A DNA stretch of 64,000 bases, from the NCBI RefSeq assembly GCF_052857255.1, contig NC_135505.1, forward strand, positions 59,129,149 to 59,193,148, in the 5' to 3' direction. This DNA comes from Amblyomma americanum. Taxonomy: Eukaryota; Arthropoda; Arachnida; Ixodida; Ixodidae. The notes beneath the pieces are model-generated. The model worked only from the letters and a program-made list of their open reading frames with translations. It had not been told where the DNA came from and ran no database searches. Both the position numbers and the translations under genes were made by a program. Positions 22,209 through 31,890 of this stretch are shown piece after piece (within the stretch, counting starts at the first letter, position 1; each line of letters opens with the position of its first letter).

Positions 22209-22572
22209 GCTCAGCGATTTTTACTTAGCCATGCTAGACAGGACCTTTGAAAATCGTCTCATTAGCTCAAATGCTGAAAAAGTTTTCCGTTTTGTAGATG
22301 ACTACCTGATTCTGATAAAATCCGATGCGGTGAATTTTGATCAAGAAGTTAATGCCATTCTTTCAGTTTTTTCTGAAGTCCTCGCGCCTCTTGAAGTGAC
22401 ACACGAAGTACCTGTTGATGACTGCATAAAATTTCTTGACTTGACCCTGTACTTCACTGTTGCACATATGTGCTGGTCTTTTGATCCTAGGAGCAAAAAG
22501 CCGTTGCTTCCGTACAGTTCCTCTCATTCGAAGCTCGTAAAAAAGGGGCATTATAGCGTCTTGCTTCAGTAA
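22209..22572 (+). pseudogene. Penelope-like reverse transcriptase, C-terminal part
   Basis: The sequence opens within the RT palm (LSDFYLAMLDRTFENRL) and includes the catalytic box FRFVDDYLIL (FVDD at 22291-22302), followed by FLDLTLYF and KPLLPYSSSHSKLVK. It belongs to the Penelope-like RT group, which is related to telomerase. The frame stops at 22570-22572 only because of one extra base in the aaaaaagggg run at 22539-22548. In the next frame GIIASCFSNAMKKSC runs straight into the nuclease frame. The N-terminal RT is missing through 5' truncation at insertion. Confidence 0.88.
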
Positions 22573-22576
22573 CGCC

Positions 22577-23248
22577 ATGAAAAAATCTTGCACCCACAGG
22601 ACTGCCAAAAGTTTTTATTATCAGGTTCAGAGACTCGTTACTGCAGGATACCCCCTCAACGTCTTAGCAGCTGTAGCGGAGGGGATGCTGAAAAAGTTAA
22701 AACTTTCTGCCGCTGTCGACCATAGTACCAGTAGAAAAAATGTGTCTGTGATACCCTACATTCATGTTGTATCGCATAATTTGAAAAGAATTGGTAAGAG
22801 AGCCGGAGTAGATGTTGTCTTTTCAGCTCCTGTGAAATTGAGAAGTCTGTGCGCGCGTGTAAATGGCCCCAAAAAGTCAAATGAAGGTGAACCCATCTGC
22901 ACAAAAAAGCATGAGGTAAAATTTGTGAAGTGCGCAGAGAATCTGGTTTATTCGATCCCTTTGAGTTGTGGTGGTGCATATGTTGGACAAACTGGTCGTT
23001 GTTTGAACGATAGGCTGAGGGAGCACAAAAATGATGTCAAAAACGCTGCCCGCCACATTGGTGTTCACTGTCGTGATTGTTCCTGCCAGCCTCTGTATGA
23101 CAAAAGCAGAATTGTTGATAGACACAAAGATCAGCTGACTAGAGAACTTATCGAAGCGTCTGAGATCTTGAAGATGGGTCAGAGGTGCGTAAGCACCCCT
23201 TCTGTCGCTATCTTGCAGAAAGAACATGAATATTTGCACACGTGTTAG
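22577..23248 (+). pseudogene. Penelope-like GIY-YIG endonuclease domain
   Basis: An open stretch of 223 codons downstream of the frameshift. It carries the RT-nuclease linker (YYQVQRLVTAGYPLNVL), a Cys-containing segment (FVKCAENLVYSIPLSCG), then GGAYVGQTGRCLNDRLREH, the GIY-YIG core with the conserved Gly-x-Tyr, Arg and later Glu (LTRELIEASEIL). The domain itself is intact. GIY-YIG nucleases of this class make the nick that primes target-directed reverse transcription. The stop is at 23246-23248. A tail to 23492 follows, with aataaaa at 23369 and no gene. Confidence 0.92.
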
Positions 23249-23492
23249 CCTTGTGTTATCATATACGTGCCTGGTTGGAGGAATATCTGTCACGGTTCTG
23301 TGTGTGTTTTTTTGTCTGTTTTTCTGTTGTTTCAGTGTTCCTAGCGCCTTTATAAGCATGGCTCACTGAATAAAACATTCTGTTGTTAGTCAGCGCTGTG
23401 TATCGTCCTTTCTTTTCCTCTGGCCTTGTGCCGTTGCGCTGTTTCACTGGAAATCATGTCAGACCAACGTGCCCATCAGTTATTGTTGTACA

Positions 23493-23790
23493 GATCCGCA
23501 TTAATTTGCGTTTTTAGTTAATTTTGCATAAAACCAAACTTTGATCTAGACGATCAAGTCATATACCGTTAAAAAGCTTAGATGAATGCAAATGCTCTAA
23601 ATTAGTTAGTGATCCCTATTAATTAGCATTATTGATTTACACGGAATCAAAACCACCATTTGCATTATAGCATTGAGTCATATACCTTTTGAAAGCCTAG
23701 GTTCAGTGCGAACGAGCAGTGCTAGTTATCGACCCGAATTAATTATTGCTAGTTATATAACTGCAGTTAAATCCAAAATTTGCACTATAG
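23493..23790 (+). repeat. 119-bp satellite, right part
   Basis: Resumes in phase after the insertion and continues for about 2.5 units, with landmarks at 23556 and 23675. The units are diverged (about three in four positions alike by eye). Confidence 0.85.
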
Positions 23791-25550
23791 ATGGAAAACA
23801 AAGGGAAAGTGTAAACGCATTATGCTAGCTAGCCAAACTAAAAGAAAAATCTCACAACAGCAGAGATAACACTCTAACTAGGCTGAACACGAAATGCTTC
23901 GAAATGTTTTTCTTTGCTTGTGCATACTTGCGTGCAGTAGGTCTTATTTAGCGTGCACTTGCTTACAATAAATTAGTCATGAGTGCATCTTCCGTCCATA
24001 GGTTTGTCTCGTCAGTGTGAAAGTGGCTTTTGCATTCTAGTCCGTTTACTGAATAAAACAATTGCGCACTTTCAATGCGATCAAGAAGCGCGGACAACCA
24101 TTCATCGACCGCAATTCATAGAACAATATTAGGCACTAGTGTCAAGGAAGCTTAAGAATATATTCGGTACACCTATGAGAGAATGCATTCTATATCTCTA
24201 GGAAAGATAAACGCCTCTCGATAGTGTAATATTATACTTGACACCGAAATTTCCTTTCACTAAGTAGCAGACGATATAAAGCTGGTATTTTGATTAGGCA
24301 TCACAAAAAATGTACCATTAAAGAAAATGAGAGCATGGTCAGCAGGATTATTTCTTTTCGCCCACGCACAAGAACGTTGATTGACAACACACACGTAGCA
24401 GACGGGAGAATCACATAATCACATAATATTCAGCATCTACGCTAGTGCAGAAATGTGCTGTGAAGTCTTGATGACAGATGAGAAAAAAACATGCCCAAGG
24501 AAATACAACAGTGGTGTATGCCATAGCTGAAGTTAAAGTTACTTTGTACATGTATACAGCAGTTTCATGCAACCGAAAGTTGACGGACAATGGGAACTTA
24601 TGCTAGAAGCTTCTCTGTTAAAAATTGCAGATTTGTTGTTATATAGACGACGCTGCAAGTGCAAGAATGGCACGTTTTGAGCCCGGCCGGTATTAGCAGA
24701 GAAGATTCAATGTGCGGATGCTTTGGAGATTTCGTTTCGTTCTGGCCTCGCATGCAAAATAACCTAAAAGCGAAGCAGCAAACAACCCTCGAATGTTGCC
24801 TTCAAAGCAACGGCGTAAACCATTCGTTATGACGTCGCGGATAGTCCCCTAACGTGAATATATATGGTATTATGAATACCGCATGACCATCTTCAGGCCG
24901 CTTGCTGCAGTTGTACGCGCAACAGCAAGGTATAGCGCTTGCGCGTTGCAATAAAAGCACAGCGTGTAATATTCGCTCGCCGAGCCTAGGAGAAAAATGG
25001 CGCAACGGAAAAAGAAAAACACAAGCAAAATGCCGGACCCCCGCGTTACCAAGGGCAACGGCAGGGAGACCAATCGTCTGGCAGGATATCGGGCGAAGAG
25101 CCGGCCCTCGGAGAAAGGGAGAGCAAGGGGCAAGGATGAGGCGAGGAGGTCGCGCGGCGGCGGCAAAGTTCAAGGTTGGCGGAAATTTCGTTTTATCAAG
25201 GGGTTTTAGACTTTCCTGCATCGGAGGAGTGTCGTTTTTATCTTGTGTGATGGAACCGCAGCCGTCTACGAGTGCTAGAGTGGAGCAGCGCCTGCGGTGT
25301 TTTCAGAGTCCAGAGACTCCGGGCGACTTGTCCGACGGGTAAGGCGATGGCGTTCTGTGGACTCCCTGGCAGCGCTGCAACACGCTGTCGCGTTCCGCTC
25401 TCAGAAGCGAAGCTTATCAGTGTTCCAATTTTTTTAACCTTGTACAAAAAATCTGTGATCAGAAATGTTTTGATGTTCATGTGGATGAGATGCTTCAACC
25501 TGCCTTAATAGTATTTGGATAAAAAATGAGTTCGGAATTTAGTGATACGT
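23791..25550. other. No recognisable gene
   Basis: AT-rich to about 24860, then GC-richer. The 146-codon frame at 24902-25342 (+) and an overlapping one on the other strand show no known motif. A host exon cannot be excluded. Confidence 0.35.
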
Positions 25551-25563
25551 AGTTATGATATTG

Positions 25564-26968
25564 GTTGAAGGATGGAGGGGACATCGTGCTAGAGAAACTA
25601 GCCACCCTGTATATGCAATGCCTTATGACCTCGACTGTACCAGAAGCTTGGAAGAATGCAAACATTATCTTAATTCATAAGAAGGGAGACGCCAAGGACT
25701 TGAAAAATTACAGGCCGATCAGCTTACTATCCGTTGCCTACAAAGTATTTACTAAGGTAATCGCTAATAGAGTCAGGGCAACGTTAGACTTTAATCAACC
25801 AAATGATCAGGCAGGCTTTCGTAAAGGATATTCTACAATAGATCATATTCACACTATCAATCAGGTGATAGAGAAATGCGCAGAATATAACCAACCTCTA
25901 TATATAGCTTTCATTGATTACGAGAAAGCATTCGACTCAGTGGAAACCTCAGCAGTCATACAGGCATTGCGTAATCAGGGGGTAGAAGAGCCTTATGTCA
26001 AAATACTGGAAGATATATATAGCAACTGCACAGCTACTATAGTCCTCCATAAAGTCAGCAATAAAATTCCAATAAGGAAGGGCGTCAGGCAAGGAGACAC
26101 GATCTCGCCAATGCTGTTCACCGCATGTTTGCAGGAGGTATTTCGAGGCCTGAATTGGGAAGAGTTGGGAATAAGAATAAATGGAGAATGCCTAAATAAT
26201 CTGAGATTTGCTGATGACATTGCCTTGCTGAGTCACTCAGGAGGTGAACTGCAAATCATGATCAACGAGTTAGACAGGCAGAGCAGATCGATGGGTCTAA
26301 AAATTAACATGCAGAAAACCAAGGTAATGTTCAACAGCCTAGCAAGGGAACAACATTTCACAATTGGCAGCGAGAGCCTAGAAATGGTGCCGGAATACGT
26401 CTACTTAGGGCAGGTAGTGACAGCTGATCCGGATCATGAGAGGGAGATAACTAGAAGGATAAGAATGGGGTGGAGCGCATATGGCAAATTCTCGCAGATC
26501 ATGAGTGGCAGTTTACCAATTTCCCTCAAGAGGAAAGTGTACAACAGCATAATCTTACCGGTACTCACCTACGGGGCAGAAACGTGGAGGCTAACGAAAA
26601 GAGTTCAGCTTAAGTTAAGGACAACGCAGCGAGCCATGGAAAGAAAAATGATAGGTCTAACGTTAAGAGATCGGAAGCGGGCAGAGTGGGTGAGGGAACA
26701 AACACGGGTTAATGACATCCTAGTCGAAATCAAGAGAAAGAAATGGGCTTGGGCAGGGCATGTAATGCGAAGGCAAGATAACCGCTGGTCTTTAAGGGTA
26801 ACGGAGTGGGTTCCAAGAGAAAGTAAGCGTAGCAGGGGGCGGCAGAAGGTTAGATGGGCGGATGAGATTAAGAAGTTTGCAGGCAAAGGGTGGATGCAGC
26901 TGGCAAAGGATAGGGTTAATTGGAGAGACATAAGAGAGGCCTTTGCCCTGCAGTGGGTGTAGTAGGGC

Positions 26969-26999
<31 letters not shown>

Positions 27000-27000
27000 A
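25564..27000 (+). mobile_element. RTE-clade LINE, recent 5'-truncated insertion
   Basis: Flanked by a perfect 13-bp duplication, agttatgatattg, at 25551-25563 and 27001-27013. The 3' end is a (TGA)n run at 26969-26998, typical of RTE-type tails. It is 5'-truncated within the region before RT, as target-primed reverse transcription often leaves. Confidence 0.97.
25565..26962 (+). CDS. RTE-type reverse transcriptase, C-terminal 465 codons, open
   Basis: The protein segment is open from the truncation point to its natural stop, with no internal stop. It contains the RT fingers (NANIILIHKKGDAKDLKNYR, PISLLSVAYKVFTKVIANR), palm A (AFIDYEKAFDSV), IPIRKGVRQGDTISPMLF, the catalytic box LRFADDIALLSHS (about 26200), the thumb (KINMQKTKVMFN) and the C-terminal RTE tail (YGAETWRLTKR, WAGHVMRRQDNRW). 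The true initiator and the apurinic endonuclease domain are absent through truncation, so it cannot mobilise on its own. The open frame and perfect flanking repeat argue for a young copy. Expression is unknown. The minus-strand relic at 3009-5260 is an older relative. Confidence 0.93.
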   Translation: MKDGGDIVLEKLATLYMQCLMTSTVPEAWKNANIILIHKKGDAKDLKNYRPISLLSVAYKVFTKVIANRVRATLDFNQPNDQAGFRKGYSTIDHIHTINQVIEKCAEYNQPLYIAFIDYEKAFDSVETSAVIQALRNQGVEEPYVKILEDIYSNCTATIVLHKVSNKIPIRKGVRQGDTISPMLFTACLQEVFRGLNWEELGIRINGECLNNLRFADDIALLSHSGGELQIMINELDRQSRSMGLKINMQKTKVMFNSLAREQHFTIGSESLEMVPEYVYLGQVVTADPDHEREITRRIRMGWSAYGKFSQIMSGSLPISLKRKVYNSIILPVLTYGAETWRLTKRVQLKLRTTQRAMERKMIGLTLRDRKRAEWVREQTRVNDILVEIKRKKWAWAGHVMRRQDNRWSLRVTEWVPRESKRSRGRQKVRWADEIKKFAGKGWMQLAKDRVNWRDIREAFALQWV

Positions 27001-27013
27001 AGTTATGATATTG

Positions 27014-27572
27014 AAAAAACTGGTTCATTTGCTTTTAATAAGAGATCAATTTTCTTTTGTGCTATCAAATACCTTTATTGTGGAAGCGACATTGCGCATT
27101 TAACAAGAAATGTGCCATTTGTACGGCTTAATTAATTAAATTCAACATTGTGGTTTGTTCTGAGGCATCAATTAAAAATTACCCTGCAAAATGTGTTGTG
27201 GGTGTCCTAAGGCACACTGTGCCTAACAAAATGTAGTGTTTTTTAATCATTTTTGCTTTTAAGAGCAATAGCTCTTTCTGCTCGCATTCGAACCTCTCTT
27301 GACCGTCCGAGTTTTAAAGATGGCGGCCATGTGAGCTGTAGGCGATCTTCGGAGTCCTGTGGCGAGCAAAGCAGTGGCCGCAGAGGGATTCGGGTGTTAC
27401 CAAACGAATCCTCGGTTCGTGATATACACGCTAGTGTTGCTGGTAGCCGTTGCTTTAGAATTTGTCGAAAGCATATGTGAAAACATTTTGGCTCACAGTC
27501 GTCATTCGATTTCGCACTCGTGAATCTGTCACATATATTAAGGAGCCTAAATTAAATTTTAAAGGAAAGAGG
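27014..27572. other. No recognisable gene; one YY1-like site
   Basis: aagatggcggcc at 27317-27328 matches the YY1/Pho core (AAGATGGCGGC) found just downstream of many animal transcription starts. No gene follows that I can identify, so a function is speculative. Confidence 0.35.
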
Positions 27573-28335
27573 TGTGAAGAAGAAGACGTTGATTAACCGA
27601 AGAATAAAGAAGAGGAAGAAAAAGCATTCGGTGAGGTGGAGAGAGATGATTGGTGGAGAAGAGAAGACGACGACAAGGCTTACGTGGACTAACACCGAGG
27701 CTATAAAAGGGCGAGTAAGAGCGAGGCACTGGGGAGAACAGCAGAGAAGCGGAGGTTCAGGCGGGTCAGGGTCACTGGCTAGAAGAGAGCGATGCCGGCT
27801 ACTGCTCCGGTGAGCTCGCGTTCTACGACATCGCATCGTGGACTTCCTGCCGTGCCTGAGCCTGTTCCGGGGTGTCAACGGAGGACGCTGCCGCCTGCTA
27901 CGGCCAGGGGTGTCTCCAGTGCGGTTGCCACCCATCCGGGTGGTGCCCCCGACGCCAACAAAACCGGCATCACCTCCACGGGCACTTGGACCGGGAGCTT
28001 GTACGACGCAACCAGCGACGCCGCCAGCAACGCCAGCCCAAGCACGCCGAACGCCGCCTCGACGCCGCCTACTGGATCCATACAACGCCGCAGCCACACC
28101 GAACCAACCGTGAGCGCGAACGCCGACCGCTAATAGTAGAACGCTAGAAGTAGACGCTCGAAGCAGTGTACCCGGGTCGTGTGTATTTATAGCCTTTGTG
28201 TTGTGTGTTAGTTTTGTTAGTTTTGAGTTCTAGTGTGTGTGTCACGTAGGGTGCAATAAATGTGCGTTTGTGTGGGTACACCCGTCGCCTAGTCCATTCT
28301 TTCGGTCCGAGTCTTCTTCGGAGAGATCCGTGACA
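27573..28335 (+). mobile_element. Probable solo LTR
   Basis: The block runs from tgtgaagaag to gatccgtgaca, TG...CA in form, about 763 bp. It has a strong TATA box (ctataaaagg, 27701-27710), CpG-rich transcribed-type sequence and a poly-A signal aataaa at 28255-28260 some 75 bp from the end. It therefore has U3-R-U5 logic. No internal domain or primer site follows and no target duplication is clear. A 113-codon frame (27792-28133) starting about 85 bp past the TATA box shows low-complexity Pro/Ala/Thr content and no known domain. Confidence 0.55.
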
Positions 28336-29452
28336 GAATCATTCTTTAATTCTTTTTTCCTTGATGACTGCAATTTTCTTGATCATGGCATCATGCATCT
28401 CTTCGAGGGTCTGACATATTGTTAGGCCAGCATGCAAGCGCTCGACGAGGAATTTGAACGCAGTGCAACAGTTCTCTTTCACGATGAGTGCAATGTTTAG
28501 CACGGATATGGCCACCGGGGAATAGCTCCCATATGGGAATAGCTCCCAATAGCTCCCACAGCAGCTGGCTGGGCTGCGTTGCCGAAAGTGAATGCTCTGC
28601 AGGGCGGGAAACTTGAATATATAAGATTTTCCCGCCGCCCCTACCACCAAGCTCTTAGGCAGTCCTTTCCCTCACTCCCCTGGATAGCTGGTCGTGTACA
28701 AGCCATTATGGATGCGCTAGCAACCTATTCCTTGTAACTTTAGACAGTAAACATGTTATCGTCTGAATTCTTTGGCCGCCTTATTAATGAATATTTGATT
28801 CGTAGAATGGTACATCCACAGTGCCCGTCATTGGTCCGTGTGTTGATTTTGTTGCATGTGCCGACTTTCGAAAGCCGGAAACCAATGTTTGAAATCTGTG
28901 TATGCCAGTATTCGAAAGCTGAAAAGACAATCCGAGACATTTGCTGGATCATATCGCGGAACGAACGCCAGGCCTGTGTTGGCCGTTCGATTGGCGAATG
29001 TTAGCCTAAATATGGCCTGAAGGCAGGACCAGTGTGTCAATAAAGCAGCGCTCTGCCTAAATGCATAAAGCTACAAGGGAAAGTGTGTTCAAAAGCTCGT
29101 TTATGTGACTCATGTTATGTAGTAGTCCAAGGAACTTCCATGTATAAGGACCGCCATCTCGTATGATTTTTGGGAGTGTAGTTAGAAACAAGATACTGAG
29201 TTTGAGGGTGCTATTACTGGAATCTTCTCTTTTCTTTTTCGCTCAAATCAGGCCTGCCGCCGCTGCAACAATGACAAGTTCGACGTTGTTCCATCGCCTC
29301 TCTAGTCTAAAGGCTAGCGAGAACCCTCGTTAGTACGGTTTACAGGTCTGTCCCAGATGCCTTGCGGGCTGGCGGCTAAGGGGCGGCGAGACTTTTTTCA
29401 GAGGTGGCAGTTGAGCTTTCACTGCGTCTGCCGGGGCGGGGGTGGCCCGGCC
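28336..29452. other. No recognisable gene
   Basis: Short open frames only. aatagctccca occurs three times at 28520-28558. A 103-codon minus-strand frame (28339-28650) has no known motif. Confidence 0.35.
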
Positions 29453-29683
29453 TCAGATTTCGCTTAGTAGTGGCCGTAGCCCGATGTGTTGCGCTGCCCT
29501 ATGCACCACATAAGGCAAGTTTGTTCCTGCTGTGAGAGAGAACGTGTGGACGATTTGTGGAAGTCGGTTTTGCGCTTCTTTGAAAGAAATGTCTTCCTTT
29601 GTTTTCCGAGTGATTTTTTTTTTGCTCAGCCATCTTGAGGGAGGACTCGGCTGCACTGCTCTTCTTGACAGTATGCGCAGCAT
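29453..29683 (-). pseudogene. I-clade LINE ORF1 fragment
   Basis: The minus strand reads KTKEDISFKEAQNRLPQ, which parallels KTKQNITFKEARRLFHA in ORF1 of the I-clade LINE at 33500-39150 (just after its zinc knuckles), and HTFSLTAG versus FTFSTKTT. Only this C-terminal segment is kept. Confidence 0.6.
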
Positions 29684-29750
29684 AGTGCAGCTGCTTCAGA
29701 GTTACAACTGAGAAGCGTGCTCATTGTGCGCGCATTTCGCGCAAGGTTAT

Positions 29751-30054
29751 AAAAAAATTGGTTTTGAGAAAAGGATATGGCACAGTAACTGCCTCCAGAT
29801 GTGTGTAGACAACCGAACAGCGCCGTAAGGAAGGGATAAAGGCGCGAATAAAGGAATTAAGGAAGGAAGAGATGCCGTAGGGGACGCCTCCGAATATTTC
29901 GACCACCTGGGGATCTGTAACGTGGACTGACATCGCACAGCACACGGGCGCCTTTTTCATTTCGCCTGCATCGAAACACGGCCGCCGCCTTCGGGTTCAA
30001 ATCCGGGTACTCCAGCTCTTTAGCGAGCGCCCTAGCCACGGAGCCTCCACGGGG
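29751..30054 (-). repeat. Ruka-like SINE, full length, minus strand
   Basis: Reading the minus strand from 30054: a tRNA-like head with A box (tggctagggcgctcgctaaa region) and B box (gggtttgaacccg-like, 29990-30003), a conserved body (gcacagcacacgggcgcc complement, ccacctggggatc complement) and a 3' end near 29751 ending in a T/A-rich tail. The same body occurs at 43398-43600 and 56189-56775. I recall this as the abundant tRNA-derived SINE of hard ticks. Confidence 0.8.
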
Positions 30055-30722
30055 AATGCAGGTCGTCGGCCGCTTCAGCTTTGGAAGTCGTATCATTATC
30101 CCTGGCAGTCTAAACATCTTGCAAGGTTTATGACATGTGGTCGGGCTTTCTCCCGTAGCTTACTTGAATATATTCGGGGAGTGTGCTCGAGTCGAATGTG
30201 AGGACTGCATGATTGGTAGGCATTTCTTCATTTTCTTTCCTAATAATTATCGTAATGTCACTAGGGACGTTTTTTCTTTGGAACCATACAGAATTTCTAT
30301 TCTAATGAGATCTACCAAAGTCGGATTTGGATATCAAACCTAAAACAGTGTTTAAGGATAATGCGAGGTTAGTGGGACCGGAATGTTCCTTACTGAGACA
30401 GTGGTGGAGAATTTATAGTGGTGGACATTGTTTTTTTTTTCTAGCAGTAAACACTACTGAGAATTTTTCTCAACTTGTAGCCCATGTCCAAGGCATCGGT
30501 CGGGAATTTTAACACGAAAATAGGGACATTATTATGGCAATTTTTGTAGCGAAAGCTACACTTGGCAAGTCAGCAGTGGATTTCAGGCGGTTCGCGCTAA
30601 TAACTTCTGCGCACGCGCCGTAACCACTGTAACCGGCTGCGTTTACTCGCACGTGTTCGGCGCGCGCCATCGCCTCTCCGGACGGCCGCTCTTCACGTCA
30701 TCACCTACCAATGCGCCTCACT
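30055..30722. other. No recognisable gene
   Basis: Nothing identifiable. Becomes CpG-rich from about 30600 toward the foldback. Confidence 0.35.
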
Positions 30723-31106
30723 GCGCATGCGCTATGCTGTTGGCGGCTGCGCTGCGGAGGAGGAATTAAGCTGCAGATTGGCCGCTCGACTTGAGAGAAG
30801 GCGCAATGAAAGAAGACGCGGCTGGTGGAAAATGGAGACGCTTGGCGAGACGTTCATGTACCTCGGGCGTCTCCGACACGCGCTTAGCAGTCCGCGCTTC
30901 ATTCTTAGTTATACGGGCAGCCTCACGCTAGGCAATGACGTCGGGGTCGGCAGAAGCAGCTTGCCGTAGGCTCTGAAGAAGTGACTTGCTATACGCGCGG
31001 TCACCAGCCGGGTCTTCTTCCATTGCGCCTTCTCCCAAGGCGTGAGGCTTCTCAGTGGCTTATATACTCCGCCGCGGCGGAGCCTCTAAGAGCACAGCGC
31101 ATGCGC
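30723..31106. repeat. Foldback: 105-bp inverted repeats with promoter-like motifs
   Basis: 30723-30827 and 31002-31106 are inverted copies. Both outer ends carry an NRF-1-like gcgcatgcgc, and the inner ends (gagaaggcgcaatg...ctggtg) agree at nearly every base over 33 bp. The spacer is 174 bp and includes CRE-like tgacgtc near 30940. The right arm, read on the minus strand, has a TATA-like agtatataagc (31068-31058), which the left arm has lost. Confidence 0.8.
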
Positions 31107-31194
31107 CCTTCCTTTCCTCAAATTCATTGGCGTCTACAGCGTTGTCAGCGCAAACGCCAAAAGACACAATGAACACTATGAACGCCAACAGCTT

Positions 31195-31890
31195 TAGCTT
31201 TGTAAATCCTGGAACTGCTGAGCTCATCCAGATTCATTTTTTTAGGTTTTTCACTGTGAATGACGTGGTATTTTGGAAATGTTTCTCTTGTCATCAGAGA
31301 GCACCGGGCTGTAAAATCGTTGGGCCACTCTTTTATCAGAGTGAGATCTTTAATTAGAGTAGTAGAGGTCATACACAAGTCATATAAAAGTCTTGCGCAC
31401 GTCAGCTGTACACTCCAATTATAACATATGACGAAAATGCAATTTACTTCACCACACAGGAAATGAAAAAAAAACAAAGGCAGGAGCAGACAGAAATGTT
31501 GAGAGAGACGATAAGAAAATGAAAGATCGAACAGGAAACGGCGATTACTGATTTCCCTAGGTCGGGTCAAGGCGGAGGTGCCGCCTACGGGAAGCTAGGG
31601 TGAAAGTGGTGTATAGCGTTCGGCTGGTGGCCTTAAAGGTCCAAACGCTCGGCATCGGCTCAACCACCAGGATCCCCTTTTCCCCGGAGAAGGCGTTGAC
31701 ACGCACGGCTAACTGCGAGTTCTGGATGCCGTGGTGACGCACTGGTGAGCAGTATGCTTCTGCGGAGATGTCCCTGCGGATGTTCGGAAAACCGTGGCGC
31801 CGCAACTCACCATCGTCTGCGCGTTGCAGATGCCCTGATGGGCTTGAGGAGAGCTTAGTTCCTGGAGCAAAACTAAGTTTGCTCCTCCCC
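31195..31890 (-). pseudogene. I-clade LINE 5' end (5' UTR plus start of ORF1)
   Basis: 31560-31880 matches 38820-39130, the 5' UTR of the I-clade LINE further right, including an unbroken identical stretch (about 55 bp) around aaacgctcggcatcggctca. Downstream on the minus strand a frame reads FPKYHVIHSEKPKKMNLDEL, the ORF1 start region (FPKFHVLHSEETEKSARTR in the larger copy). The copy then ends near 31195. It keeps the 5' end and lacks the 3' end, the reverse of usual LINE truncation. Confidence 0.8.

Larger units (their letters stand above)
22209..23492 (+). mobile_element. Penelope-like element with 10-bp target duplication
   Basis: A 5'-truncated Penelope-like element inserted in the 119-bp satellite. 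gatccgcatt is present at 22199-22208 and again at 23493-23502. The distance between satellite landmarks minus the insert and one duplication is 65+54=119 bp, exactly one repeat unit, which fixes both borders. The element holds the RT C-terminal part, a GIY-YIG nuclease and a 3' tail that matches the relic at 331-1085. Confidence 0.9.

Noticed and set aside
22209..23492. Hammerhead ribozyme in the Penelope-like element
   Set aside because: These elements can carry one, but I found no ctgatga plus gaaa core in the right arrangement in this truncated copy.
24902..25342. 146-codon host gene upstream of the RTE copy
   Set aside because: No known motif, overlapping open frames on both strands and no clear splice sites.
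26969..26998. (TGA)n as an independent microsatellite
   Set aside because: It is the 3' tail of the RTE insertion, immediately before the target duplication.
27792..28133. 113-codon gene behind a TATA box
   Set aside because: It lies within a probable LTR and its translation is low-complexity. All three frames are fairly open because of base composition.
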